This document shows, one piece after another, positions 26,048 through 33,379 of a stretch of DNA of 64,000 nucleotides. The position numbers were made by a program, and so were the translations under genes. The number at the start of each line of letters is the position of its first letter. Position 1 is the stretch's first letter. The DNA comes from Paraplanobispora takensis (GTDB lineage Bacteria > Actinomycetota > Actinomycetes > Streptosporangiales > Streptosporangiaceae): the NCBI RefSeq assembly GCF_016863195.1, contig NZ_BOOK01000020.1:158068-222067 (forward strand), read 5' to 3'. The notes under the pieces are model-generated. The model was not told the DNA's origin. It did not search any database and saw only the letters and a program-made list of their open reading frames with translations.

Positions 26048-26602
26048 ATGCCCCGTCTGTCCGTCGTCGACCCGGCCGACGCGAGCCCGCAGGCCCGCAC
26101 GCTGCTCGGCAAGGTCGAGCGCGCTCTCGGCGCGACGCCCAACATGATGCGCGCGATGGCCGCCTCCCCGGCGGTCCTGGACGCCTACCTCGCCTTCAGC
26201 GGAGCCCTGGCCAGGGGACGGCTCTCCGCCGCCGTCCGCGAGCAGCTCGCGCTGGTCGCGGCGGTGGAGAACAGCTGTGAGTACTGCCTGGCGGCGCACA
26301 CCGTCCTGGGCGAGCGGGCGGGCGTCGCCAAGGCCGACCTGGAGGCCGGGCTCGACGCCGACGCCTCGGACCCGGCCGTCGCCGCCGCGCTCCGCTTCGC
26401 CCGCGCGGTGATCCGCGACCGGGGCTTCGTCTCCGATGCCGACCTCGCCGACGTCCGCGCCGCCGGGTACGACGACGGGGAGATCGGCGAGATCATCGGC
26501 GCGGTCGCGCTCAACGTGTTCACGAACTACTTCAACTCCGTCGGCCAGACGGAGCTGGACTTCCCGCCGGTGGCGCTGCCCGCCAAGCCCGGCGCCGCCT
26601 GA
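26048..26602 (+). CDS. carboxymuconolactone decarboxylase/AhpD-like alkylhydroperoxidase
   Basis: About 184 residues. It has the AhpD redox signature ENSCEYCLAAHTVLG (E..C..C...H), with two cysteines and the proton-relay Glu and His, so it probably reduces peroxides or disulfides. The remaining helices fit the CMD fold, ending NVFTNYFNSVGQTELDFPP. ATG 26048 is chosen because GGAG lies six bases upstream; an in-frame ATG at 26021 overlaps the palindromic operator. Its promoter region carries the 36-bp palindrome, and a MarR gene with a cysteine cluster lies just upstream, consistent with an oxidative-stress switch. Confidence 0.88.
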   Translation: MPRLSVVDPADASPQARTLLGKVERALGATPNMMRAMAASPAVLDAYLAFSGALARGRLSAAVREQLALVAAVENSCEYCLAAHTVLGERAGVAKADLEAGLDADASDPAVAAALRFARAVIRDRGFVSDADLADVRAAGYDDGEIGEIIGAVALNVFTNYFNSVGQTELDFPPVALPAKPGAA

Positions 26603-26712
26603 CCGCGACCCGGGTCCGCCCGACTATGACCCGGCGTCGCCTGACCGCGGTCCTGCGCGCCGTACGGCCTCCGCGGCGGGGGCGGGTGTACGGCGCGCAG
26701 GCCGGTGGGCCT

Positions 26713-28170
26713 TCAGTGGATGAGCTCGTAGGCCCCGGGCCTGACCCTGCGGGTGCGCGCCCAGTATTCGAAGGTGAAGCCGGGCCAGGTGGTGCGGTTG
26801 ACGCCGTGCTCGTCGAGATACCAGCTCCGGCAGCCGCCCTCGTTCCAGACCAGCGCGTGCAGGCGCTCCTGGAGGCGGTCGTTGAAGGCGCGCTGGGCGC
26901 CGGGCCGCACGTCCAGCGCCCTGGCCCCGGTCTTCGACAGCAGCCGCAGGCAGTCGAGCACGTATTTCACCTGCGACTCGATCATGAAGACGACCGAGTT
27001 GTGGCCCAGCCCGGTGTTCGGGCCGAGCAGGAAGAACAGGTTGGGGAAACCGGCGGTGGTGATGCCGTAGTAGGCCTCGATGCCGTTCTGCCAGGCATCC
27101 TGGATCTTCAGGCCGTTCCTGCCGATGATCCGCTGCTCGTTCAGCGCGTCGGTGACCTTGAACCCGGTGCCGTAGACGATGACGTCGACCTCGATCTCCC
27201 TGCCGGTGGCGTCGACGATCGAGTTCTCCCGGATCTCGGCCACCCCGTCGGTGACCAGATCGACGTCGTCCCTGCCCAGCGCGGGATAGTAGTCGTTGGA
27301 CAGCAGGATGCGCTTGCAGCCGATCGTGTAGTCGGGGGTGAGCTTGGCGCGCAGCTCGGGGTCGGGGACCTGCCGTTCCAGGTGGCGCCTGGCCACCGCC
27401 TCCTGCACCTTCATCAGGCGCGGGTCGACGGTGAAGCCGAGGGCGCGGGTCTCCAGCACCCAGTAGATCGTGTTGCGCAGCGTGCGGGCGGCTCCGGGCA
27501 GCCGCATGACCCGCTTCATCCTGGGGGAGAGCGCGAAGTCCGGCTTGGGCTGGATCCACGGGGGCGTGCGCTGGAAGACGGTCAGGTGCGCGGCCTGCTC
27601 GGCGAGCCGGGGGACGAACTGGATCGCCGAGGCGCCGGTGCCGATGACCGCCACCCGTTTGCCCGTCAGGTCCGCGGAGTGGTCCCACTCGGCCGAGTGG
27701 AAGGCCGGGCCGCGGAACCGCTCGCGCCCCCGGATCTGCGGGTAGGACGGCACGTGCAGGGCGCCGATGCCCGACACGACCGCGTTGGTGGTGAACGTCT
27801 CGCCGTCGCCGGTGCCGACCTGCCAGTTCCTGGCCGCGTCGTCGTACTCCAGGCCGACGACCTCCTTGCCGAACCGGAAGTGGGGCGCCAGTCCGTACTT
27901 CTCCACGCAGGCGCGCATGTAGTCCCAGATCTCGGTCTGCGGGGAGAACATCCGCGACCAGCCGGGGTTGAGCTCGAAGGAGAAGGAGTACATGTGCGAG
28001 GGGACGTCGCAGGCGCAGCCCGGGTAGGTGTTGTCCCGCCAGGTGCCGCCGAGGTCGGAGGCCTTCTCCAGGATCACGAAGTCGTGGTAACCGGCCTCCT
28101 TCAGCTTGATCGCCATGCCGATGCCGGCGAAGCCGGAGCCGATGATGGTCAGACCGGGGCGCGTGCTCAT
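26713..28170 (-). CDS. flavin-containing monooxygenase, Baeyer-Villiger type
   Basis: About 485 residues. Two dinucleotide folds: FAD motif IIGSGFAGIGMAIKL at the N-terminus and NADPH motif AVIGTGASAIQFVP near residue 170. Between them FRGPAFHSAEWD matches the Baeyer-Villiger fingerprint FxGxxxHxxxW, and the family hallmarks DNTYPGCACDVPSHMYSFSF and FFLLGPNTGLGHNS are present. It would insert oxygen next to a carbonyl or hydroxylate a hydrophobic substrate. A 19-bp palindrome just upstream suggests TetR control. No paired hydrolase or alcohol dehydrogenase is adjacent, so the substrate is open. Confidence 0.9.
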   Translation of the reverse strand: MSTRPGLTIIGSGFAGIGMAIKLKEAGYHDFVILEKASDLGGTWRDNTYPGCACDVPSHMYSFSFELNPGWSRMFSPQTEIWDYMRACVEKYGLAPHFRFGKEVVGLEYDDAARNWQVGTGDGETFTTNAVVSGIGALHVPSYPQIRGRERFRGPAFHSAEWDHSADLTGKRVAVIGTGASAIQFVPRLAEQAAHLTVFQRTPPWIQPKPDFALSPRMKRVMRLPGAARTLRNTIYWVLETRALGFTVDPRLMKVQEAVARRHLERQVPDPELRAKLTPDYTIGCKRILLSNDYYPALGRDDVDLVTDGVAEIRENSIVDATGREIEVDVIVYGTGFKVTDALNEQRIIGRNGLKIQDAWQNGIEAYYGITTAGFPNLFFLLGPNTGLGHNSVVFMIESQVKYVLDCLRLLSKTGARALDVRPGAQRAFNDRLQERLHALVWNEGGCRSWYLDEHGVNRTTWPGFTFEYWARTRRVRPGAYELIH

Positions 28171-28181
28171 CCGCTCTCCTT

Positions 28182-28200
28182 ATTGGACTCGGAGTCCAAT
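28182..28200. promoter_or_regulatory. TetR-type operator before the monooxygenase
   Basis: ATTGGACTC and GAGTCCAAT form a perfect 9-1-9 inverted repeat 11 bp upstream of the monooxygenase start codon on the minus strand. Length and symmetry are typical of TetR operators. No TetR gene is adjacent, so the regulator is elsewhere. Confidence 0.75.
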
Positions 28201-28383
28201 GTAGTTCGCGGCCGTGGTCGCCGTCCATACCTGCCCGGGCGTGAGCAGCGTCACACCGACCAGTCGGTATGTCAACGGGCCCGGAGAACACGAAAAGCGC
28301 CGAGGGCTCAGGCCTTCGGCGCTGTCGGTCGTCCGATCCCGTCGAGGGGCGGGGGCCCGGACGGGTCGCGCGGTCCGCGGGGC

Positions 28384-28520
28384 GTCAAAGCTCCGCGGGT
28401 GTCAGAACTCCGCGGGTGTCAGAACTCCGCGGGTGTCGGAACTCCGCAGGAGCCGCAAGCCCACCGGGCGCCGGAACTCCACGGGACGTCGGGACTCCGT
28501 AGACGTCGGAACTCCACGGG
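28384..28520. repeat. 17-bp tandem repeat tract (VNTR-like)
   Basis: A 17-bp unit, GTCAGAACTCCGCGGGT, occurs in register at 28384, 28401, 28418 and 28435 (the middle two identical), then in degenerate copies at 28452, 28470, 28487 and 28504. Weaker traces run to about 28566. It fills the otherwise gene-free stretch 28201-28566. No conserved protein in any frame. Confidence 0.85.
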
Positions 28521-28566
28521 GTCGCGGCTCCGGGGTGCCGGAACTGTGCGGGGTGCCGGAATCCCG

Positions 28567-28740
28567 TCACATGAGCAGCAGGTAGGCGGCGATCGCCGCG
28601 ATCACCACCACGACCGCGACCGCGATGGAGATGGGGACGACCAGGGATCGCTTCTCCGGCGCGGCCTCCGGCTCGTTGCGCTGAGCGAAGGCGCGGAACT
28701 GCTGGGTGTTTCCTGCCGGGTCAATCTGGGGATCAGACAT
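28567..28740 (-). CDS. 57-residue single-pass membrane protein, function unknown
   Basis: A short gene starting at the ATG complementary to 28738-28740. The N-terminal 33 residues are polar and cytoplasmic-looking (MSDPQIDPAGNTQQFRAFAQ at the start); a C-terminal membrane anchor follows, PISIAVAVVVVIAAIAAYLL, ending three residues later. Codon use is typical of real genes here. It is divergent from SURF1. A tail-anchored layout; no family recognised. Confidence 0.65.
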   Translation of the reverse strand: MSDPQIDPAGNTQQFRAFAQRNEPEAAPEKRSLVVPISIAVAVVVVIAAIAAYLLLM

Positions 28741-28885
28741 GGTCCGACTTTAGCGATAGGCGGTGACTTTTCAACACAGGTTCACACCACTTCACCGGCG
28801 AGCCATGCCGGATCGGGATGAGGCGGGGACGCGCTGGTGAGGTCCTGGAAACGGGACCACCGCCGCGGGCGGATAGCGTGGTGTC

Positions 28886-29749
28886 ATGCTCCGGATCCTG
28901 TTCTCTCCCCGCGTGGTGGCGCTCCACCTCCTCGCTGTCGGAGCGCTCGTCGCATGTGTCTTCCTCGGCCGCTGGCAGCTCGGCGTCTTCGAGGACTCCG
29001 GCAGGCCGCAGGCGGCGGTGGACCCGGCCCCGGTGTCGGTGACCACGCTCGCCCAGGCCGGACGCCACCTGGACGGCGAGGCGATCGGCCGCAAGGTGAC
29101 CGCGGAGGGGACCTTCGACGCCACCCGCCAGCTCCTGGTGGCCGGCCGGGACGACGGCCTGTGGATCCTGACGGCGCTCGACCTCGGGGACGGCACGTCG
29201 ATCCCGGTCGTGCGCGGCTGGATCCCCTCGGCCTCCGACCCGGCGACGGCCGTACCGGAGGGGCGGGTCACGGTGAGCGGGCGGCTGCAGGCCTCCGAGC
29301 CGACCGACAGCGTGCAGCGCGTGCGCGAGGTGCCGGCGGGACAGGTCCAGACCGTCTCGTCGGCCGAGCTGATCAACATGTGGCGGGGCGGGAAGCTGCG
29401 CGACGGCTACGTGGTGGCCACCGCCCAGAGCCCGGCCCCGGCGGTGGCGGCCGAGCCTGTCCCCGTCGCGCCCCCCACCGCCTCCGGGGTGCTGACCTGG
29501 CGCAACCTGGCCTACGCCGCGCAGTGGTGGATCTTCGGCCTGTTCGCCGTCTTCATGTGGTGGCACTTCGTGCGCGACGCCGTCCGGAGCGGTACGGCCG
29601 GACGGGACTCCGGCTCAGGATCGGGACCCGAGCCCGAGCCCGATCCCGATCCCGATCCCGATCCCGATCACAATGCCGGGGCGGAGCGCGCCCCGGAGGC
29701 CGGGACGGGCTCGCCGGACGGCTCCCCGTCCAGGCCGGCCGCCGTCTGA
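28886..29749 (+). CDS. SURF1-family cytochrome oxidase assembly protein
   Basis: About 287 residues with the two-helix SURF1 layout: an N-terminal membrane segment (VVALHLLAVGALVACVFLGRWQL, ending in the family's GRWQL), a periplasmic middle with VVRGWIPS, and a second membrane helix near 213-235 (YAAQWWIFGLFAVFMWWHF). The family assists assembly of haem-copper oxidase. The cytoplasmic tail contains a run of Glu-Pro and Asp-Pro dipeptides encoded by a hexanucleotide repeat. A DUF3817-type gene follows 48 bp later and may be cotranscribed. Confidence 0.88.
   Translation: MLRILFSPRVVALHLLAVGALVACVFLGRWQLGVFEDSGRPQAAVDPAPVSVTTLAQAGRHLDGEAIGRKVTAEGTFDATRQLLVAGRDDGLWILTALDLGDGTSIPVVRGWIPSASDPATAVPEGRVTVSGRLQASEPTDSVQRVREVPAGQVQTVSSAELINMWRGGKLRDGYVVATAQSPAPAVAAEPVPVAPPTASGVLTWRNLAYAAQWWIFGLFAVFMWWHFVRDAVRSGTAGRDSGSGSGPEPEPDPDPDPDPDHNAGAERAPEAGTGSPDGSPSRPAAV
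29627..29668 (+). repeat. hexanucleotide repeat in the SURF1 tail
   Basis: Seven in-frame hexamers, two CCCGAG followed by five CCCGAT, encode the (Pro-Glu)2(Pro-Asp)5 part of the C-terminal tail. In-frame slippage would change tail length without breaking the gene. Confidence 0.85.
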
Positions 29750-29797
29750 ACCCGCATATCGTTGAGTGTCCCGAACCCCAGACCGAGGTAGATCACC

Positions 29798-30109
29798 GTG
29801 GAATCCGCCCTCAAGCCCTTCCGAGTCCTTGCCTACGTGGTCGGCGTGATGCTGCTGGTCCTGGTCGCGTGCATCGTGCTCAGGTACGGCTTCGGCATCG
29901 AAGGCCCGTCGAAGGTCGTCTCACCCATCCACGGCTTCCTGTACATGCTCTATCTGGTGGCCACGATGAACCTGGGCATGAAGGCCCGCTGGTCGTGGCC
30001 GTACATCCTGAGCGTGATGCTCGCGGGCACGGTGCCGCTGCTGTCGTTCGTGTTCGAGCGCAAGGTCACCCGGCGCGTCGAAGACGAGATCGCCGCCGCG
30101 ACCGCCTGA
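29798..30109 (+). CDS. DUF3817-family integral membrane protein
   Basis: 103 residues with three predicted membrane helices: RVLAYVVGVMLLVLVACIVL, HGFLYMLYLVATMNLGM and SWPYILSVMLAGTVPLLSFV. The SPIHGFLYM block and the closing FVFERKV are typical of the DUF3817 family, often found next to respiratory or assembly genes. GTG start with GAGG upstream. Function unknown. Confidence 0.85.
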   Translation: MESALKPFRVLAYVVGVMLLVLVACIVLRYGFGIEGPSKVVSPIHGFLYMLYLVATMNLGMKARWSWPYILSVMLAGTVPLLSFVFERKVTRRVEDEIAAATA

Positions 30110-30172
30110 CCCCGCGCTCGTGCGCGGGGCCGGGCGGTACGGCGCACGACGCGGCGGCGCCGTACCGGTGGG

Positions 30173-30364
30173 TCAGCGGCCGATGCCGCGCCTGCGGATG
30201 CGGTTGAGCCGCTGGCGCTGTGACGGGTCGAGCATGAAGTAGCCGACGACCGGGGCGGCGATGACGCCCAGGACGACCAGCAGCGTGAGCCAACCGGGCA
30301 GGAAGATCCAGGAGAGCAGGACGACCGCTCCGGCTCCGAGGGCGTACTTCTGGACGGGTGACAT
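30173..30364 (-). CDS. small two-helix membrane protein, function unknown
   Basis: About 63 residues: a short polar start, two hydrophobic segments (YALGAGAVVLLSWIFL and LTLLVVLGVIAAPVVGYFML) and a basic tail QRQRLNRIRRRGIG that fits the positive-inside rule. GGGAGG lies upstream; in-frame ATGs upstream would only add a polar leader. It lies 100 bp after the last gene of the kinase array on the same strand; cotranscription is possible. Confidence 0.6.
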   Translation of the reverse strand: MSPVQKYALGAGAVVLLSWIFLPGWLTLLVVLGVIAAPVVGYFMLDPSQRQRLNRIRRRGIGR

Positions 30365-30466
30365 CCTCAACATCCTCCCAACACGGAGCCGGTGCCCCGC
30401 CTCTGCCATTGTGCGTCGCCCGTCCAACGGATGGACCCCCCGGCCGGGTTCCATCCGAGATATATC

Positions 30467-31771
30467 TCAATTTTCCCGGACGAGGGCCTCGACGGCCCAC
30501 CGAGCCGCGGTCAGGGCCCCCTGTCCGATCTCCTCGGCGGGCTCGCCCGCGTTGCGCTGGTACTGCAGGGTGAGGACCAGGTTGCTGACGCGGACGAACG
30601 CGGTCACGCTGTAACCGCCGTTGACCACCTCTCCGGTGAAGGCCTCGTTCCCCAGCCCGCCGACCTCGCGGGGGGCGCTCTGCGTGCTCCCGTCCCGGGT
30701 GCCCGCCCCCTCGGCCGCCGAGTCCAGGCGGGCCGCGAACGCCCGCGTCGCCTCGGCCGCCTCCGGATACAGCTTCGCGTTCACCGACAGCTGGCGCTGC
30801 AGCGAGCGGGGATCGTCCTCGCGCGCGGGTCCCCAGATGCAGCCCTTCCCCCACGCGGAGGGCTTCTCGCGTACGTCGAGCCGGGCCAGCTGCTCCGCCG
30901 TGAACAGCTCGCACAGCGGGGGCATCGTGCGCAAGGGACCGGGATCGGCGTACGGGGCCGTCGGCGCCGGGGCCGCGGCCGGAGCCGTGGTGCCGCGCAT
31001 GCCCCACATCACCCCACCGGTGATCACGAGGGCGCAGACGACGGCGACCGTGACGGCGATCAGGGTCCTGCGCCGTGCGTTCGAGGCCCGGGGCGCGAGG
31101 CTCTCCAGGGTCAGCCGGACGGAGTCGGCGTCGGGGCGGTGGGCGGGGTCGGCCGACAGCAGGCCGTCCAGGAGCGGGGCGAGGGGTCCGGTGGAGCCGG
31201 TCTCCGGGGAGGCCAGCGGGGTGCCGTCGGCCGTACGGAAGGCGGAGCGGGCCCCCGGCAGATGACCCTCGACCGCGGTGAACAGGGCCGTGCCGAGGTC
31301 GCGCAGCTCGTCGGCCGGGGCGGCGGCCACGCCGGTGAGGACGACCCGCCCGCCGGGGCCGAGCAGGATGGTCTCCGGGGTGGCGGTGAGGTTGACGCCG
31401 TGCCGCTGCGCGGCGGTCAGGGCGTCGAGCACGGCCAGCCCGACCTCGGCGGCGCGTTCCGTGGGCAGCGGCCCGTCGGCCCGGACGGTCTGCGCCAGGG
31501 AGCGCCCGGCGACCGCCTCCAGGATCAGCCACATCCGGTCGGGGGCCGGGACCGCGTCGTGCAGGGTGACGACGCCGGGGTGCCGCAGCTCGGCCGCCGC
31601 GCGGAGCTGCCCGAGCAGCCAGTCGCGGTGCGGGCCCGGGGGCGGCAGCCGTACCTCGGTGACCGTGACGTCGCGCTGGAGCAGCTCGTCGCGCGCACGC
31701 CGGCTCATGCCCGCCGGGTCGCGGCGTTCCAGGAGGCGGTAGCGCCCGGCGAGCAGTCCGGGATCGTTCAC
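30467..31771 (-). CDS. membrane-anchored Ser/Thr pseudokinase
   Basis: About 434 residues. The N-terminal 230 align with the kinase fold (LAGRYRLLERRDPAGMSRRA, ELRHPGVVTLHDAV, RPDADSVRLTLESL) but catalytic residues are gone: no Gly-rich loop, VTVTEV in place of VAIK, HGVNLTATPETILL in place of HRDxKPxN, and LTGVA in place of DFG. A membrane helix (LIAVTVAVVCALVITGGVM) leads to an outside domain starting PLCELFTAEQLARLD, related to those of the three upstream genes and resembling DUF3558. It lies 30 bp after the kinase gene. Likely a signalling scaffold or allosteric partner. Confidence 0.8.
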   Translation of the reverse strand: MNDPGLLAGRYRLLERRDPAGMSRRARDELLQRDVTVTEVRLPPPGPHRDWLLGQLRAAAELRHPGVVTLHDAVPAPDRMWLILEAVAGRSLAQTVRADGPLPTERAAEVGLAVLDALTAAQRHGVNLTATPETILLGPGGRVVLTGVAAAPADELRDLGTALFTAVEGHLPGARSAFRTADGTPLASPETGSTGPLAPLLDGLLSADPAHRPDADSVRLTLESLAPRASNARRRTLIAVTVAVVCALVITGGVMWGMRGTTAPAAAPAPTAPYADPGPLRTMPPLCELFTAEQLARLDVREKPSAWGKGCIWGPAREDDPRSLQRQLSVNAKLYPEAAEATRAFAARLDSAAEGAGTRDGSTQSAPREVGGLGNEAFTGEVVNGGYSVTAFVRVSNLVLTLQYQRNAGEPAEEIGQGALTAARWAVEALVREN

Positions 31772-31801
31772 GGCCGCCGCTCCGCCCGCGGGGAGCGCGC
31801 G

Positions 31802-33343
31802 TCAGCCATGCCGGTCCAGCCGCCCGGCGACGACCTTCGCGGTGCGCAGGGTACGGCTGCGCAGGGCGGGGGCGGCGCGTTCACCATCCATCGACAGGTT
31901 CACCTCGACCAGCAGGTCGGCGGAGCGGAAACGGACCACGCTGTGGGCGCGCTCCAGCGCGATCACGTCGTAGGCGAACGCCTCGTCGCCGACACGGGCG
32001 ACGTCCTTGAGCGGGCCGGTCGACCCGAGGAGGCCGCTGCCCCGATCGGCGTCGATCCTGGTCCGCTCGGAGGCGAAGAAGGCGTGCGCCGTCTCGGGGG
32101 CGGTCTTGCCGGGTGTGGCCCGGTACAGGTTCAGCGAGACGCTGACCTTGCGGCCGCCGGCGCCCTCCCACGTGCAGGAGCCCGCCCCGCCGTCCTGGCC
32201 CGGCACCCTGAACGGCGAGGCCCCGGGGACGACGGCCCCGGCCTGGGTCTCGGTCAGCAGGGAGCACGGGTCGGGGGCGGCGGCCAGACCCTCGGCCTGC
32301 GAGCCGGACCCGGAGCCCGAGCCGGCCGGGGACGGGGCGGGCGCCCCGGGGTCCCCCGAGGTCAGGAACACCGCCGCCGCCGTTCCGGCCGCCACGACGG
32401 CCAGCCCGGCTCCGGCGACCAGCCCGAGGCGGCCCCGGGCACCGATCCCGGTGCGGCGTCCGGGAGAGGGCCGCGGGTCCGGCGCCGGGGACAGCGGTCC
32501 GGCGGGCCTGCCGAGGGAGACCTCGCGCAGCGCGGTGCGCAGCGCCGCCGCTCCGGGGCGCTCGCGGGGGTCCTTGGCCAGTACGGCCAGCAACACCGGG
32601 GCGAGGCCGCCCGCGCGCGAGGGCGGCGGGGTGTCCTGGGTCAGCACCGCGCCCAGCGTCGCCACCGGAGTCCCGCGCTGGAAGGGCCCCCTGCCCTCGA
32701 CGGCGGCGTAGAGCGTCGCGCCCAGCGACCACAGGTCGGCGGCCGGGCCGTCGCCGGTGCCGCGCAGCCGTTCCGGGGCGATGTAGCCGGGGGAGCCGAC
32801 CAGCGCGTCCGGTGAGGTGAGCTGGACGTCGCCCTCCAGGGTGGCGATGCCGAAGTCGGTCAGCAGCACGCCGCCGTCGTCGGAGACCATGATGTTGGCG
32901 GGCTTCACGTCGCGGTGCATGATGCCCCGGCTGTGCGCGAGGGTCAGCCCGTCGAGCACGGCCAGCCCGACCGCGGCGGCCCGGCCGGGCGCGAGCGGCC
33001 CGCCGGCGCGCACGACCTGCTCCAGGGAACGCCCCCTGACCAGGTCCATCACGATCCAGGGCCGCCCGTCCTGGGCGATGACGTCGTGCACCGCGACGAT
33101 CGAGGGGTGGTTCAGCCGGGCCGCGGCCCTGGCCTCGCGCAGCGTGCGCTCGCGCATCTCGGCCCGCTGGGCCTCGGGGAGGTGCGGAGCGAGCACGACC
33201 TCCTTGATCGCGACCTCGCGGTGGAGCAGCTCGTCCCGCGCCCGCCAGACCACGCCCATCCCGCCCGCGCCGAGCCGCTCGACCGCCCGGTACCGGCCCG
33301 CCAGCACGGGGAGTACGGGGCCCGTCATCGGCGGACCCCGCAT
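31802..33343 (-). CDS. receptor-like Ser/Thr protein kinase (PknB type), active
   Basis: About 513 residues. Intact kinase: LGAGGMGVVWRARD (Gly-rich loop), VAIKEV (Lys), catalytic loop MHRDVKPANIM, TDFG, and GSPGYIAPERL activation/P+1 region. An Arg/Pro-rich juxtamembrane segment precedes a single membrane helix (LGLVAGAGLAVVAAGTAAAV). The outside part has a Gly/Ser linker and a domain beginning DPCSLLTETQAGAVVPG with a second Cys in GSCTWEG, resembling DUF3558. Third gene in a four-gene kinase/pseudokinase array. The ATG at 33326-33328 is an alternative start. Confidence 0.9.
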   Translation of the reverse strand: MRGPPMTGPVLPVLAGRYRAVERLGAGGMGVVWRARDELLHREVAIKEVVLAPHLPEAQRAEMRERTLREARAAARLNHPSIVAVHDVIAQDGRPWIVMDLVRGRSLEQVVRAGGPLAPGRAAAVGLAVLDGLTLAHSRGIMHRDVKPANIMVSDDGGVLLTDFGIATLEGDVQLTSPDALVGSPGYIAPERLRGTGDGPAADLWSLGATLYAAVEGRGPFQRGTPVATLGAVLTQDTPPPSRAGGLAPVLLAVLAKDPRERPGAAALRTALREVSLGRPAGPLSPAPDPRPSPGRRTGIGARGRLGLVAGAGLAVVAAGTAAAVFLTSGDPGAPAPSPAGSGSGSGSQAEGLAAAPDPCSLLTETQAGAVVPGASPFRVPGQDGGAGSCTWEGAGGRKVSVSLNLYRATPGKTAPETAHAFFASERTRIDADRGSGLLGSTGPLKDVARVGDEAFAYDVIALERAHSVVRFRSADLLVEVNLSMDGERAAPALRSRTLRTAKVVAGRLDRHG

Positions 33344-33379
33344 CCGCTCGACCGAGCGGCCGTGAGCGCGGCCGGCACC

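Noticed and set aside
30467..31771. Functional Ser/Thr kinase
   Set aside because: The Gly-rich loop, catalytic Lys, HRD loop and DFG are all absent.
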